64,000 nucleotides of DNA from Streptomyces sp. NBC_00433 (lineage in GTDB: Bacteria; Actinomycetota; Actinomycetes; Streptomycetales; Streptomycetaceae): the NCBI GenBank assembly GCA_036015235.1, contig CP107926.1, forward strand, positions 3,910,001-3,974,000, written 5' to 3'. Both the position numbers and the translations under genes were made by a program. The notes beneath the pieces were generated by a model. That model saw nothing but the letters and a program-made list of their open reading frames with translations, did no database searches and was not told the DNA's origin. Shown piece by piece: positions 50,643-60,924 of the stretch. Positions within the stretch are counted from its first letter, which is position 1. Every line of letters begins with the position of its first letter.

Positions 50643-52459
50643 TGTGCCGTCATCTCGCCTACGTAGGGCCGCCGGTCACGCTCGACCGGCTGCTCGTCAG
50701 ACCCGCGCACGGCCTGTACGAGCAGTCGTGGCAGCCGCGGCGGCAGCGCCACGGCACGGTGAATGCCGACGGTTTCGGCGTCGGCTGGTATCCGCTCGGC
50801 AATGGTGACGGGACGCCCGGTGCGGACGGCGACGACGCCGGCTTCCCGCAGCCGGTGCGCTACCGGCGGGCCGTGCCCGTATGGGCGGACGCCAACTTCG
50901 CCGAGCTGGCCCCGGCGATACGCAGCGGCGCGGTCCTCGCCGCGGTGCGGTCGGCGACCGCCGGGACCACGCAGGACGAGTCGGCCGCCGCGCCCTTCAA
51001 GGACGGCCGCTGGCTCTTCAGCCACAACGGCGCCGTCCGGGACTGGACGCGGCTGCCCACCGGCCTGACCGAGGCCGAGCTGCTCGGACTTGAGGCCCGC
51101 AGCGACTCGGCGGCGCTGTGGGCGATGCTCACCGCGCTGCTGCGCCAGGGCCAGCCGCCGGGCATCGCACTGGCGTCGGTGGTACGCCGGGTCGCCGCGG
51201 CCCGGCCGGACGCGCGGCTCAACCTGCTGCTCACCGACGGCCGCACGATCGCCGCCACGGCCTGGGGCGACACCCTGTGGTACCGCACGGGCCCCGGCGC
51301 GGCCCTGGTGGCCTCGGAGCCCGACGAGGAGCCTGCCGCGCCGCACACGGCCGGCCAGGGGCCGGGGCTGGGCGAATGGCGGGAAGTCCCCGACCGCTCG
51401 CTGCTGCTGGCCACCACCGCAGGAGTACGGATCATCCCGCTGCGCCCCCCGGGGGCCGCCGAACGCAAGGAGCGACACCGCATGGCCGAGAGCCGCTTCA
51501 CCCTCGACGACCGGCTGCCCGCCGGCTACTTCACCGACTCGCTGCACGACGACGTCCGCAAGGGCCTGGCCGAGCCGCCCCGCACGCTGCCGCCGAAGTG
51601 GTTCTACGACAAGCGCGGCAGCGACCTCTTCGAGGAGATCACCCGGCTGCCCGAGTATTACCCGACCCGGGCCGAGCAGGAGATCCTGACCCGCCGCGCG
51701 CCCGAGATCGCCGCGATCACCCGGGCGAGCACCCTGATCGAGCTGGGCTCCGGCTCGTCCCGCAAGACCCGGCTGCTGCTCGACGCGCTCACCGCCGGCG
51801 GCAGCCTCGTACGCTACGCGCCCCTCGATGTGAGCGGCGCGGCGCTGGCGGAGGCGGGCGAGGCGATCTGCCGCGACTACCCCGGCCTCACCGTCACCGC
51901 GACCGTCGCCGACTTCGAGGACGGGCTGCCGCTCTCGGACGAGCCGGGGCCGCGGCTGCTGGCCTTCCTCGGCAGCACGATCGGCAACTTCGACCCCGGC
52001 CAGCGCCGCGCCTTCTACCGCACCCTGGCGCTCTCGCTGAGCAGCGACGACGTGCTGCTGCTCGGCGCCGACCTGGTCAAGGACCCGGACGTCCTGGTCC
52101 GCGCCTACGACGACGCGCAGGGCGTCACCGCCGAATTCGACAAGAACGTCCTGTACGTGCTCAACCGCGAGCTGGGCGCCGACTTCGACCCCGAGGCCTT
52201 CGACCACGTCGCCGTGTGGAATGCCGAGGAGGAGCGCATCGAGATGCGGCTGCGCTCCCGTATGGCGCAGACCGTCAAGATCCCCGAACTCGACCTGCAC
52301 CTGGACCTCGCGGAAGGCGAGGACCTGCGCACCGAGCTGTCCTGCAAATTCCGCCGCGAGTCGCTGACGGCGGAGCTGCACGAGGGCGGCTTCACCCTCC
52401 GCCAGTGGTGGACGGACCCGGGCGAGCGATTCGCCCTGCTGCTGGCGGTGCCCAACTAG
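50642..52459 (+). CDS. egtC: Fused EgtC-EgtD: glutamine-amidotransferase hydrolase plus histidine methyltransferase
   Basis: One frame of 605 residues without a stop encodes two ergothioneine enzymes. Residues about 1-262 are EgtC, a class II amidotransferase-fold hydrolase that removes gamma-glutamate; catalytic Cys2 is exposed in MCRHLAY, with FSHNGAVRDW. A linker of about 20 residues (PPGAAERKERHR) leads to EgtD from Met281, the SAM-dependent L-histidine trimethyltransferase that makes hercynine (WFYDKRGSDLFEEITRLPEYYPTRAE, LIELGSGSSRKTRLLLDAL, FLGSTIGNF). These are normally separate genes. An internal ATG with its own ribosome binding site may also release free EgtD. A single-base sequencing error could mimic the fusion. 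Confidence 0.85.
   Translation: MCRHLAYVGPPVTLDRLLVRPAHGLYEQSWQPRRQRHGTVNADGFGVGWYPLGNGDGTPGADGDDAGFPQPVRYRRAVPVWADANFAELAPAIRSGAVLAAVRSATAGTTQDESAAAPFKDGRWLFSHNGAVRDWTRLPTGLTEAELLGLEARSDSAALWAMLTALLRQGQPPGIALASVVRRVAAARPDARLNLLLTDGRTIAATAWGDTLWYRTGPGAALVASEPDEEPAAPHTAGQGPGLGEWREVPDRSLLLATTAGVRIIPLRPPGAAERKERHRMAESRFTLDDRLPAGYFTDSLHDDVRKGLAEPPRTLPPKWFYDKRGSDLFEEITRLPEYYPTRAEQEILTRRAPEIAAITRASTLIELGSGSSRKTRLLLDALTAGGSLVRYAPLDVSGAALAEAGEAICRDYPGLTVTATVADFEDGLPLSDEPGPRLLAFLGSTIGNFDPGQRRAFYRTLALSLSSDDVLLLGADLVKDPDVLVRAYDDAQGVTAEFDKNVLYVLNRELGADFDPEAFDHVAVWNAEEERIEMRLRSRMAQTVKIPELDLHLDLAEGEDLRTELSCKFRRESLTAELHEGGFTLRQWWTDPGERFALLLAVPN
51482..52459 (+). other. egtD: Possible internal start giving separate EgtD
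   Basis: The ATG at 51482 (MAESRFTLDDRLPAGYF) is preceded by AAGGAG at about nine bases and would yield a 325-residue protein, the normal EgtD length. Either this is the main EgtD start inside a longer egtC frame or both products are made. Confidence 0.6.
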
Positions 52460-52484
52460 GACACGGCTGCCGCCCTACGACAGC

Positions 52485-52517
52485 TGACCCCCGGCGCACT
52501 GCGGGCGCCGGGGGTCA
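52485..52517. terminator. Terminator between egtCD and the main nuo operon
   Basis: TGACCCCCGGCGC and its exact complement form a 13-bp stem with a seven-base loop between two converging transcripts. Confidence 0.88.
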
Positions 52518-52534
52518 GCATCGTCCGGGAGGGG

Positions 52535-54181
52535 CTAGCGGACGAAGACGCCCGCCTTGTCGGCGAGGTCGAGGAAGTACTGGGGCGCCAGGCCCAGGAC
52601 CAGGGTGACGGCGACGCCGACCGCGATGGCCGTGGAGGTCATCACGGAGGGCACCGCGACGGTCGGGCCGTCGGCCTTCGGCTCGCTGAAGAACATCAGC
52701 ACGATCACCCGGATGTAGAAGAACGCGGCGATCGCCGACGAGATCACGCCGATGATCACCAGCGGCATCGCACCGCCGGCCGCGGCGGCCTTGAAGACGG
52801 CGAACTTCCCGGCGAAGCCCGAGGTGAGCGGGATGCCCGCGAAGGCCAGCAGGAAGACCGCGAAGACCGCGGCGACCAGCGGGGAGCGCCGGCCGAGACC
52901 GGCCCAGCGGGAGAGGTGGGTGGCCTCGCCGCCGGCGTCGCGGACCAGGGTGACGACGGCGAAGGCGCCGAGGGTCACGAAGGAGTAGGCCGCCAGGTAG
53001 AAGAGGACCGACGAGATGCCGTCCGGGGTGGTGGCGATCACGCCGGCGAGGATGAAGCCGGCGTGCGCGATCGACGAGTAGGCCAGCAGCCTTTTGACGT
53101 CGGTCTGGGTGACCGCGATGATCGCGCCGGCCAGCATCGTGATGATCGCGACGCCCCACATGACGGGCCGCCAGTCCCACCGCATGCCCGGCAGGACGAC
53201 ATAGAGCAGCCGCAGCAGCGCGCCGAAGGCGGCGACCTTGGTGGCGGACGCCATGAAGCCGGTGACCGGGGTGGGGGCGCCCTGGTAGACGTCGGGCGTC
53301 CACATGTGGAAGGGCACCGCGCCGACCTTGAAGAGCAGGCCCATCGTGACCATGGCGAGGCCGATGAGCAGCAGCGCGTCATTGCCGGTGGTGGAGGCCA
53401 GCGCCGGGTTCATCGGGGCGGTGCCGTCGATGACCGCGGAGATGCCGGAGTACGAGACGGTGCCCGCGTAGCCGTACATCAGCGCGATGCCGAACAGCAG
53501 GAAGGCCGAGGAGAAGGCGCCGAGCAGGAAGTACTTGACGGCGGCTTCCTGGGACATCAGGCGGTTGCGGCGGGCCAGCGCGCACAGGATGTACAGCGGC
53601 AGCGAGAAGACCTCAAGGGCGACGAAGAGCGTCAGCAGGTCGTTGGCGGCCGGGAAGACGAGCATGCCGCCGACGGCGAACATCAGCAGCGGGAAGACCT
53701 CGGTGCTGGTGAAGCCGGCCTTGACGGCGGCCTTCTCCTGCTCGCTGCCGGGCACGGCGGAGCCCTGCGCGGCGAAGGAGTCGACCTGGTTGCCGTGCAC
53801 GCGGGGGTCGAGCCGGCGCTCGGCGAAGGTGAAGATCGCGACGAAGCCGACCAGCAGGATGGTGCCCTGCAGGAAGAGCGCGGGCCCGTCCACCGCGACC
53901 GCCCCCATGGCCGCGATGTGCGCCTTGGTGGTGCCGTAGCCCTTGTCGGCGAGCGCGACGATCGCGGCGAAGGCCGCCGCGAGGCCGACCGCGGCCAGGC
54001 CGACCTGGGCGGTGTAGCGGGACCTGCGGGGCAGGAACGCCTCGACCAGGACGCCGAGCGCCGCGGCCGCGAAGACGATCAGGACCGGGGACAGCTGGGC
54101 GTACTCGATGTGCGGGGTCGGGAACTTGTCGGCGACTGGCGCCGCCGTTGTCCACAGGCTGTGGACGGAGGATGCGCTCAC
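52535..54181 (-). CDS. nuoN: NADH-quinone oxidoreductase subunit N
   Basis: This 548-residue antiporter-like subunit of the main complex I has the helix 5 Glu in FVALEVFSLPLYILCAL, the Lys in LFKVGAVPFHMWTPDVYQGAPTPVTGFMASATKVAAFG, and the usual 14 helices plus a longer loop near residues 95-130. It is the last gene of the operon; its ATG overlaps the nuoM stop by four bases. Confidence 0.97.
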   Translation of the reverse strand: MSASSVHSLWTTAAPVADKFPTPHIEYAQLSPVLIVFAAAALGVLVEAFLPRRSRYTAQVGLAAVGLAAAFAAIVALADKGYGTTKAHIAAMGAVAVDGPALFLQGTILLVGFVAIFTFAERRLDPRVHGNQVDSFAAQGSAVPGSEQEKAAVKAGFTSTEVFPLLMFAVGGMLVFPAANDLLTLFVALEVFSLPLYILCALARRNRLMSQEAAVKYFLLGAFSSAFLLFGIALMYGYAGTVSYSGISAVIDGTAPMNPALASTTGNDALLLIGLAMVTMGLLFKVGAVPFHMWTPDVYQGAPTPVTGFMASATKVAAFGALLRLLYVVLPGMRWDWRPVMWGVAIITMLAGAIIAVTQTDVKRLLAYSSIAHAGFILAGVIATTPDGISSVLFYLAAYSFVTLGAFAVVTLVRDAGGEATHLSRWAGLGRRSPLVAAVFAVFLLAFAGIPLTSGFAGKFAVFKAAAAGGAMPLVIIGVISSAIAAFFYIRVIVLMFFSEPKADGPTVAVPSVMTSTAIAVGVAVTLVLGLAPQYFLDLADKAGVFVR

Positions 54182-55782
54182 TTCTTCGCCTCCAGCGCGG
54201 GCTTGGGGTCGGTCTTGTGCACGTCGGAGAGCGTGTGGTGCACCGACGGGTTGACGATGTCGGTGACCGGCTTGGGGTAGACGCCCAGGAAGAGCAGCAG
54301 GGCGATCAGCGGGGTGACCACCACCAGCTCACGGACCTTCAGGTCGGACATGCCCTCGATGCCGGCCTTGACCGGGCCGGTCATCGTGCGCTGGTAGAGC
54401 ACCAGCACGTAGAGCGCGGCCAGCACGATGCCCAGCGTCGCGATGATGCCGAGCACCGGGTAGCGGCTGAAGGTGCCGACCAGGACCAGGAATTCGCTGA
54501 CGAAGGGCGCGAGCCCCGGTAGCGACAGGGTGGCCAGGCCGCCGATCAGGAAGGTGCCGGCCAGCACCGGGGCGACCTTCTGCACACCGCCGAAGTCGGC
54601 GATGAGCCGCGAGCCGCGCCGGGTGATCAGGAAGCCGGCGACCAGCAGCAGTGCCGCGGTCGAGATGCCGTGGTTGACCATGTAGAGCGTGGCGCCGGAC
54701 TGGCCCTGGCTGGTCATCGCGAAGATGCCCAGGATGATGAAGCCGAAGTGCGACACGGACGCGTACGCGATCAGCCGCTTGATGTCGCGCTGGCCGACCG
54801 CGAGCAGGGCGCCGTAGATGATGCTGATCAGCGCGAGCACCAGGATCACCGGGGTCGCCCACTTGGACGCCTCGGGGAAGAGCTGGAGGCAGTAGCGCAG
54901 CATCGCGAAGGTGCCGACCTTGTCGACCACCGCGGTGATCAGGACGGCGACCGGGGCGGTCGACTCGCCCATCGCGTTGGGCAGCCAGGTGTGCAGCGGC
55001 CACAGCGGGGCCTTCACCGCGAAGGCGAAGAAGAAGCCGAGGAAGAGCCAGCGCTCGGTGGACGTCTCGATGTGCAGCTTGCCGGACGCCCGCGCCGAGA
55101 GGATCTCCTGGAGCGAGAAGGTGCCTGTGCCCAACTGGTGGGCGGTCACGGTGTAGAGGCCGATGACCGCGGCCAGCATGATCAGGCCGCCGGCGAGGTT
55201 GTAGAGCAGGAACTTCACGGCCGCGTACGACCGCTGGCGTGCCGCCTCCTCCTCGCCCGCCGCGTGGGCGCGGTCGCCGAAGCCGCCGATGAGGAAGTAC
55301 ACCGGGATGAGCATGGCTTCGAAGAAGATGTAGAACAGGAAGACGTCGGTGGCCTCGAAGGACAGCACCACCATCGCCTCGACCAGCAGGATCAGCGCGA
55401 AGAAGCCCTGCGTCGGCCGCCAGCGCCGGTTGGGGTTGGCGTCCTCCAGCGGGTCGGCGTCGTGCCAGCCGGCGAGCATCACGAACGGGATCAGCAGCGC
55501 GGTCAGCGCGATCATGACGACCGCGATGCCGTCCACGCCCAGCTCGTAGCGCAGCCCGAAGTCCTTGATCCAGGCGTGCGACTCGGTCAGCTGGTAGCGG
55601 TCGCCGTCAGGGTCGAACCTGACCAGGGTGACGGCGGCGAGCACCAGTGTCGCGAGCGAGAAGAGCAGCGCCGTGTATTTGGCGGCGGTGCGCCGCGCGG
55701 CCGGGACCGCCGCGGTGACGACCGCTCCCACGGCGGGCACCGCGGCGGTGACGGTGAGGAGGGGAAACGAAGACATGGTCAT
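54178..55782 (-). CDS. nuoM: NADH-quinone oxidoreductase subunit M
   Basis: This 534-residue subunit has LGVDGIAVVMIALTALLIPFVML, the helix 5 Glu in FYIFFEAMLIPVYFLIGGFG, and the Lys in AFAVKAPLWPLHTWLPNAMGESTAPVAVLITAVVDKVGTFA. A hydrophilic insert (RAHAAGEEEAARQRSYAAV) follows helix 5. It lies three bases after nuoL. Confidence 0.97.
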   Translation of the reverse strand: MTMSSFPLLTVTAAVPAVGAVVTAAVPAARRTAAKYTALLFSLATLVLAAVTLVRFDPDGDRYQLTESHAWIKDFGLRYELGVDGIAVVMIALTALLIPFVMLAGWHDADPLEDANPNRRWRPTQGFFALILLVEAMVVLSFEATDVFLFYIFFEAMLIPVYFLIGGFGDRAHAAGEEEAARQRSYAAVKFLLYNLAGGLIMLAAVIGLYTVTAHQLGTGTFSLQEILSARASGKLHIETSTERWLFLGFFFAFAVKAPLWPLHTWLPNAMGESTAPVAVLITAVVDKVGTFAMLRYCLQLFPEASKWATPVILVLALISIIYGALLAVGQRDIKRLIAYASVSHFGFIILGIFAMTSQGQSGATLYMVNHGISTAALLLVAGFLITRRGSRLIADFGGVQKVAPVLAGTFLIGGLATLSLPGLAPFVSEFLVLVGTFSRYPVLGIIATLGIVLAALYVLVLYQRTMTGPVKAGIEGMSDLKVRELVVVTPLIALLLFLGVYPKPVTDIVNPSVHHTLSDVHKTDPKPALEAKK

Positions 55783-55785
55783 GAG

Positions 55786-57690
55786 CTAGACCGCCCTCAT
55801 GAGAAGAGTCGCGGCGACCAGCACCGCGGTGCCGCCGAGCATCGAGACGGCGTACGAGCGCACGTAGCCGTTCTGCAGCTTGCGGAGCCGGCCGGACAGG
55901 CCGCCCACGGAGGCGGCGGTGCCGTTGACGACGCCGTCGACCAGGGAGTGGTCGAGGTAGACGAGCGAGCGGGTGAGGTGTTCACCGCCGCGGACCAGGA
56001 CGACGTGGTTGAAGTCGTCCTGGAGCAGGTCGCGCCGGGCCGCCCGGGTGAGGAGCGAGCCGCGCGGGGCGAGGCTGGGGACGGACTTGCGGCCGTACAT
56101 CAGCCAGGCGATGCCGACGCCGACGACCAGCACCACCATGGTGGCGGCGGTGACCGTGCCCGCGCTGACCGGCGAGTCGCCCTCGGTGTGCCCGGTGACC
56201 GGCTCCAGCCAGTGCACGAAGCGCGAGTTGAGGCTGAAGAAGGCGCCGGCGAAGACCGAGCCGAAGGCCAGGATGATCATCGGGATGGTCATCGAGGACG
56301 GCGACTCGTGCGGGTGCGGCTCGTGGCCCTCCGCGTCCGGCACCCAGCGCTTCTCGCCGAAGAAGGTCATCAGCATCACGCGGGTCATGTAGAAGGCGGT
56401 GATCGCCGCGCCCAGCAGGCCCGCGCCGCCCAGGATCCAGCCCTCGGTGCCGCCCTTGGCGAAGGCGGCCTCGATGATCTTGTCCTTGGAGAAGAAGCCG
56501 GACAGGCCGGGGAAGCCGATGATCGCCAGGTAGCCGAGGCCGAAGGTGACGAAGGTGATCGGCATGTACTTGCGCAGGCCGCCGTAGCGGCGCATGTCCA
56601 CCTCGTCGTTCATGCCGTGCATGACCGAGCCGGCGCCGAGGAAGAGCCCGGCCTTGAAGAAGCCGTGCGTCACCAGGTGCATGATCGCGAAGACGTAGCC
56701 GATCGGGCCGAGCCCGGCCGCCATGATCATGTAGCCGATCTGCGACATCGTCGAGCCGGCCAGCGCCTTCTTGATGTCGTCCTTCGCGCAACCGACGATC
56801 GCACCGAAGAGCAGCGTGACCGCGCCGACGGTGACCACCGCGGTCTGCGCGTCGGGCGCCGCGTCGAAGATGGCCCCCGAGCGGGTGATCAGGTAGACGC
56901 CCGCGGTCACCATGGTCGCCGCGTGGATGAGGGCCGAGACCGGGGTCGGGCCCTCCATCGCGTCGCCGAGCCAGGACTGCAGCGGCACCTGCGCCGACTT
57001 GCCGCACGCGGCGAGCAGCAGCATGAAGCCGATACCGGTGATGGTGGCGTGCTGCGTGGTGGACGCCTGCTGCGCCTGCGGCAGGACCTGGTTGAAGGCG
57101 AAGGACCCGAAGGTGGTGAACATCAGCATGATCGCCACCGACAGGCCGATGTCGCCGACCCGGTTGACGATGAAGGCCTTCTTCGCCGCGGTCGCCGCGC
57201 TGGGCTTGTGCTGCCAGAAGCCGATCAGCAGGTACGACGCCAGGCCGACACCCTCCCAGCCGGCGTACAGCAGGAAGTAGTTGTCGGCCACGACCAGCAG
57301 CAGCATCGCCGCGAGGAAGAGGTTGAGGTAGCCGAAGAAGCGGCGGCGACGCTCGTCGTGCGCCATGTAGCCGATCGAGTAGATGTGGATCAGCGTGCCC
57401 ACACCGGTGATCAGCAGCACGAACGTCATCGACAGCTGGTCCAGCTGGAAGCCGACGTCGGCCTGGAAGCCGTCGACGGGCACCCAGGTGAACAGGTGCG
57501 AGGTCAGGGTCCGCGCGTCGGCGTCCTTGCCCAGCATGTCGGCGAAGAGGACCGCGCCGAACACGAAGGACAGCAGCGCGAGCAGCGTGCCGATCCAGTG
57601 GCCGACGCGGTCGAGCCGCTTGCCGCCGGTCAGCAGGACGCCGGCGCCGAGCAGCGGCGCGGCGACGAGCAGTCCGATCAGGGTTTCCAC
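55786..57690 (-). CDS. nuoL: NADH-quinone oxidoreductase subunit L
   Basis: This 634-residue subunit contains [45 protein letters not shown] and [41 protein letters not shown], the proton-channel core, followed by the C-terminal lateral-helix region. It lies 13 bases after nuoK. Confidence 0.97.
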   Translation of the reverse strand: METLIGLLVAAPLLGAGVLLTGGKRLDRVGHWIGTLLALLSFVFGAVLFADMLGKDADARTLTSHLFTWVPVDGFQADVGFQLDQLSMTFVLLITGVGTLIHIYSIGYMAHDERRRRFFGYLNLFLAAMLLLVVADNYFLLYAGWEGVGLASYLLIGFWQHKPSAATAAKKAFIVNRVGDIGLSVAIMLMFTTFGSFAFNQVLPQAQQASTTQHATITGIGFMLLLAACGKSAQVPLQSWLGDAMEGPTPVSALIHAATMVTAGVYLITRSGAIFDAAPDAQTAVVTVGAVTLLFGAIVGCAKDDIKKALAGSTMSQIGYMIMAAGLGPIGYVFAIMHLVTHGFFKAGLFLGAGSVMHGMNDEVDMRRYGGLRKYMPITFVTFGLGYLAIIGFPGLSGFFSKDKIIEAAFAKGGTEGWILGGAGLLGAAITAFYMTRVMLMTFFGEKRWVPDAEGHEPHPHESPSSMTIPMIILAFGSVFAGAFFSLNSRFVHWLEPVTGHTEGDSPVSAGTVTAATMVVLVVGVGIAWLMYGRKSVPSLAPRGSLLTRAARRDLLQDDFNHVVLVRGGEHLTRSLVYLDHSLVDGVVNGTAASVGGLSGRLRKLQNGYVRSYAVSMLGGTAVLVAATLLMRAV

Positions 57691-57703
57691 TGTCGCAGCC
57701 CCT

Positions 57704-58003
57704 CTACAGCTTCATGAGATTGGCGTCGTCGACCGAGGCCGAGTGGCGGGAACGGAAGATCGACACGATGATCGCGAGCCCGACGACGACCTCGGCCGCG
57801 GCCACGACCATCGTGAAGAAGGCGATGACCTGCCCGTCGAGGTTGCCGTGCAGCCGGGAGAAGGTGACGAACGCCAGGTTGCAGGCGTTCAGCATCAGCT
57901 CGACGCACATGAAGACGACGATCGCGTTGCGCCGGATCAGTACGCCCGCGGCGCCGATGGTGAACAGCAGCGCCGACAGGTACAGGTAGTTGGCCGGATT
58001 CAC
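57704..58003 (-). CDS. nuoK: NADH-quinone oxidoreductase subunit K
   Basis: This 99-residue, three-helix subunit has the two channel glutamates in [13 protein letters not shown] and [13 protein letters not shown]. It has normal family length, in contrast to the 131-residue copy in nuo2. GTG at 58003 overlaps the nuoJ stop by four bases. Confidence 0.96.
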   Translation of the reverse strand: MNPANYLYLSALLFTIGAAGVLIRRNAIVVFMCVELMLNACNLAFVTFSRLHGNLDGQVIAFFTMVVAAAEVVVGLAIIVSIFRSRHSASVDDANLMKL

Positions 58004-58890
58004 TTGGCACCTTCCTCGGCCCGGTCGTTGTCGCGCTCGGCGAGGTCGGCCCGCTCGGTCGTCCCGACCGCGGGGCGCTCGCCCTCGCGCCCGAGCCAGC
58101 GCTCGGAGCTCTGCTCCAGGTCGGCCAGCCGCCGCATGGCGTCGCCCGACACGTCGCGGATCTGGCCGCGCTCGCGCAGGGTGGAGCTGACCGACAGCTC
58201 GGAGATCGTGCCGTCGGGCAGCAGCGCCGGGATGTCCACCGCGTTGTGCCGGGCGTAGGTGCCGGGCGCGGGCAGCGGGGTGACCTGGCGGCCCTCGCGC
58301 ACCCTGGCCTCGGACAGCTCGCGCTGGGTGCGGCGCTCCTCGGTGCGCTCCCGGTGGGTGAGCACCATGGCGCCGATGGCCGCGGTGATCAGCAGGGCGC
58401 CGGTGATCTCGAAGGCCCAGACGTATGTGGTGAACAGCAGGTGCGCCAGGCCCTGGACGTTGCCGCCGTCCACGGTGTTGGCCCGGCCGAGGCCGGTGAA
58501 CGTGTCGAGCGAGGCGTTGGCGATACCGGCGATCAGCAGGATGCCGAAGCCCAGCCCGCACACCGCGGCCATCACCCGCTGGCCCTTGAGCGTCTCCTTC
58601 AGGGAGTCCGCCGCGGTGATGCCGACCAGCATGACCACGAAGAGGAACAGCATCATGATCGCGCCGGTGTAGACGACGATCTGGACGATGCCCAGGAAGT
58701 ACGCGCCCTGCGCCAGGTAGAAGACGGCCAGGATGATCATCGTGCCGGCCAGCGACAGGGCGCTGTGGATGGACTTCTTCATCAGGACCGTGCCGAGGGC
58801 GCCGAGCACGGCGACCGTGCCCAGGATCCAGAACTGCACGGCCTCGCCGGTGGAGGTCTGCGAGGCGGCGGCGGCCGCGAGCGGCATCAT
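58000..58890 (-). CDS. nuoJ: NADH-quinone oxidoreductase subunit J
   Basis: This 296-residue subunit has five N-terminal helices with [25 protein letters not shown] charged C-terminal extension of about 100 residues ([21 protein letters not shown] onwards) is typical of Streptomyces NuoJ and longer than in E. coli. The start overlaps the nuoI stop by four bases. Confidence 0.95.
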   Translation of the reverse strand: MMPLAAAAASQTSTGEAVQFWILGTVAVLGALGTVLMKKSIHSALSLAGTMIILAVFYLAQGAYFLGIVQIVVYTGAIMMLFLFVVMLVGITAADSLKETLKGQRVMAAVCGLGFGILLIAGIANASLDTFTGLGRANTVDGGNVQGLAHLLFTTYVWAFEITGALLITAAIGAMVLTHRERTEERRTQRELSEARVREGRQVTPLPAPGTYARHNAVDIPALLPDGTISELSVSSTLRERGQIRDVSGDAMRRLADLEQSSERWLGREGERPAVGTTERADLAERDNDRAEEGAK

Positions 58891-59540
58891 GCCTCCGCCC
58901 CCGTTCCGGCCGGAGCCGCGCCGCCGGGGGCGGTGACCCCGGCGTCGGCGACGTTCTCCGCGGCGTCCGGGGAGACCGCCTCGTCCGGCTTCTCGCCCTT
59001 GGAGACGGCGACCTGCCGCACGGTGCCGGGCGCGGCCTCGGTGACCAGGCCGCGGTAGTAGTCGCCCTCGTCCGTGCCGGGGAAGATCGAGTGCGGCGAC
59101 TCGACCATGCCCTCCTCCAGGCCGGACAGCAGCTGCTCCTTGGTGAAGATCAGCGACTCGCGGGTCCGGTCGGCGAGTTCGTACTCGTTGGTCATGGTCA
59201 GCGCGCGGGTCGGGCACGCCTCGATGCACAGCCCGCACAGGATGCAGCGGGCGTAGTTGATCTGGTAGACGCGGCCGTAGCGCTCACCCGGGGAGTAGCG
59301 CTCCTCCTCGGTGTTGTCCGCGCCCTCCACGTAGATCGCGTCCGCCGGGCACGCCCACGCGCACAGCTCGCAGCCGATGCACTTCTCCAGGCCGTCGGGG
59401 TGCCGGTTGAGCTGGTGGCGGCCGTGGAAGCGCGGGGCTGTGGGCTTCTTGTACTCGGGGTACTGCTCGGTGAGCCGCTTCTTGAACATGGCCTTGAAGG
59501 TCACGCCGAAGCCTGCGACCGGGCCGAGGAACTCAGGCAT
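58887..59540 (-). CDS. nuoI: NADH-quinone oxidoreductase subunit I
   Basis: This 217-residue subunit carries clusters N6a and N6b with complete sets [12 protein letters not shown] and [12 protein letters not shown]. It begins [29 protein letters not shown] and has an acidic C-terminal tail. It overlaps nuoH by eight bases. Confidence 0.97.
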   Translation of the reverse strand: MPEFLGPVAGFGVTFKAMFKKRLTEQYPEYKKPTAPRFHGRHQLNRHPDGLEKCIGCELCAWACPADAIYVEGADNTEEERYSPGERYGRVYQINYARCILCGLCIEACPTRALTMTNEYELADRTRESLIFTKEQLLSGLEEGMVESPHSIFPGTDEGDYYRGLVTEAAPGTVRQVAVSKGEKPDEAVSPDAAENVADAGVTAPGGAAPAGTGAEA

Positions 59541-60924
59541 CGCCGTCCTCCTGCTTCTCCTGCTCCGGGGCGTCCTGGCCGGATGCGCCGACGAGTTGGG
59601 GCTGCGCCCGGCTGGGCCGGCGCGGCACCCGCTGGACCTGCTGCCCTGGCAGCGGCGGCACGGGGTAGCCGCCGGCCATCGGGTCGAACGTGTCCGGTGG
59701 GGCCAGCAGTCCGTCCTCGCCGGGCTTCTTCTTGTCCTCGCGGTCCCTGAAGAGGTCGGCGAGCAGCGAGATCAGCAGCAGTACCAGCACCGCGCCGGCG
59801 ACGTACAGCACGATCTTCGTGAAGTCGTAGTTCTCGTTGCGCATCGCGCGGACCGCGGCGACCAGCATCAGCCAGACCATCGAGATCGGGATGAGCACCT
59901 TCCAGCCGAGCTTCATCAGCTGGTCGTAGCGCACCCGGGGCAGGGTGCCGCGCAGCCAGATGAAGAAGAACAGCAGCAGCTGGACCTTGACGATGAACCA
60001 GATCATCGGCCACCAGCCGTGGTTCGCGCCCTCCCAGAAGGTGCTGACCGGCCAGGGGGCCCGCCAGCCGCCGAGGAAGAGGGTGGTGGCGACCGCGGAG
60101 ACCGTCACCATGTTGACGTACTCGGCGAGCATGAACAGCGCGAACTTGATCGAGCTGTACTCGGTGTTGAAGCCGCCGACCAGGTCGCCCTCGGACTCGG
60201 GCATGTCGAAGGGGGCGCGGTTGGTCTCGCCGATCATCGTGCAGACGTAGACCAGGAAGGACACCGGCAGCAGGATCACGTACCAGCGGTCGTGCTGGGC
60301 GCTGACGATGGTCGAGGTCGACATCGACCCGGAGTAGAGGAAGACCGCCGCGAAGGACAGGCCCATCGCGATCTCGTACGAGATCATCTGGGCCGACGCG
60401 CGCAGGCCGCCGAGCAGCGGGTACGTCGAACCGGACGACCAGCCGGCCAGCACGATGCCGTAGATGCCGACCGAGGCGGTCGCCAGGATGTAGAGGATGC
60501 CGATCGGCAGGTCGGTGAGCTGCAGCGCGGTGCGCTGCCCGAAGATGGACACCTCGTTGTCGGCCGGGCCGAAGGGCACCACCGCGAAGGCCATGAAGGC
60601 GGGGATCGCCGCCACGACCGGCGCGAGGACGAACACCACCTTGTCGGCCCGCTTGACGGTGACGTCCTCCTTGAGCATCAGCTTCACACCGTCGGCGAGC
60701 GACTGGAGCATGCCCCAGGGGCCGTGCCGGTTGGGGCCGATGCGCAGCTGCATCCACGCGACGACCTTGCGCTCCCACACGATGGCGAACAGCACGGTCA
60801 GCATCGCGAAGGCGAAGCAGAAGACGGCCTTGAGGAGGATCAGCCACCAGGTGTCGCTGCCGAAGAACGACAGGTTCTCGGTGGTGGCGGCCAGCTGGCT
60901 CGCGCCGGCGAGCTGTGCGCTCAT
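59533..60924 (-). CDS. nuoH: NADH-quinone oxidoreductase subunit H
   Basis: This 463-residue subunit has eight core helices with [37 protein letters not shown] and the acidic loop [31 protein letters not shown] ninth hydrophobic segment ([22 protein letters not shown]) and a Pro-rich cytosolic tail extend the C-terminus, as in other actinobacteria. Its ATG overlaps the nuoG stop by four bases. Confidence 0.96.
   Translation of the reverse strand: MSAQLAGASQLAATTENLSFFGSDTWWLILLKAVFCFAFAMLTVLFAIVWERKVVAWMQLRIGPNRHGPWGMLQSLADGVKLMLKEDVTVKRADKVVFVLAPVVAAIPAFMAFAVVPFGPADNEVSIFGQRTALQLTDLPIGILYILATASVGIYGIVLAGWSSGSTYPLLGGLRASAQMISYEIAMGLSFAAVFLYSGSMSTSTIVSAQHDRWYVILLPVSFLVYVCTMIGETNRAPFDMPESEGDLVGGFNTEYSSIKFALFMLAEYVNMVTVSAVATTLFLGGWRAPWPVSTFWEGANHGWWPMIWFIVKVQLLLFFFIWLRGTLPRVRYDQLMKLGWKVLIPISMVWLMLVAAVRAMRNENYDFTKIVLYVAGAVLVLLLISLLADLFRDREDKKKPGEDGLLAPPDTFDPMAGGYPVPPLPGQQVQRVPRRPSRAQPQLVGASGQDAPEQEKQEDGDA

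Noticed and set aside
54670..57717. Open frame of about 1000 codons on the plus strand opposite nuoM and nuoL
   Set aside because: It is antisense to recognised complex I genes and its His/Asp/Gly/Arg-rich translation is typical of reverse-frame shadows.
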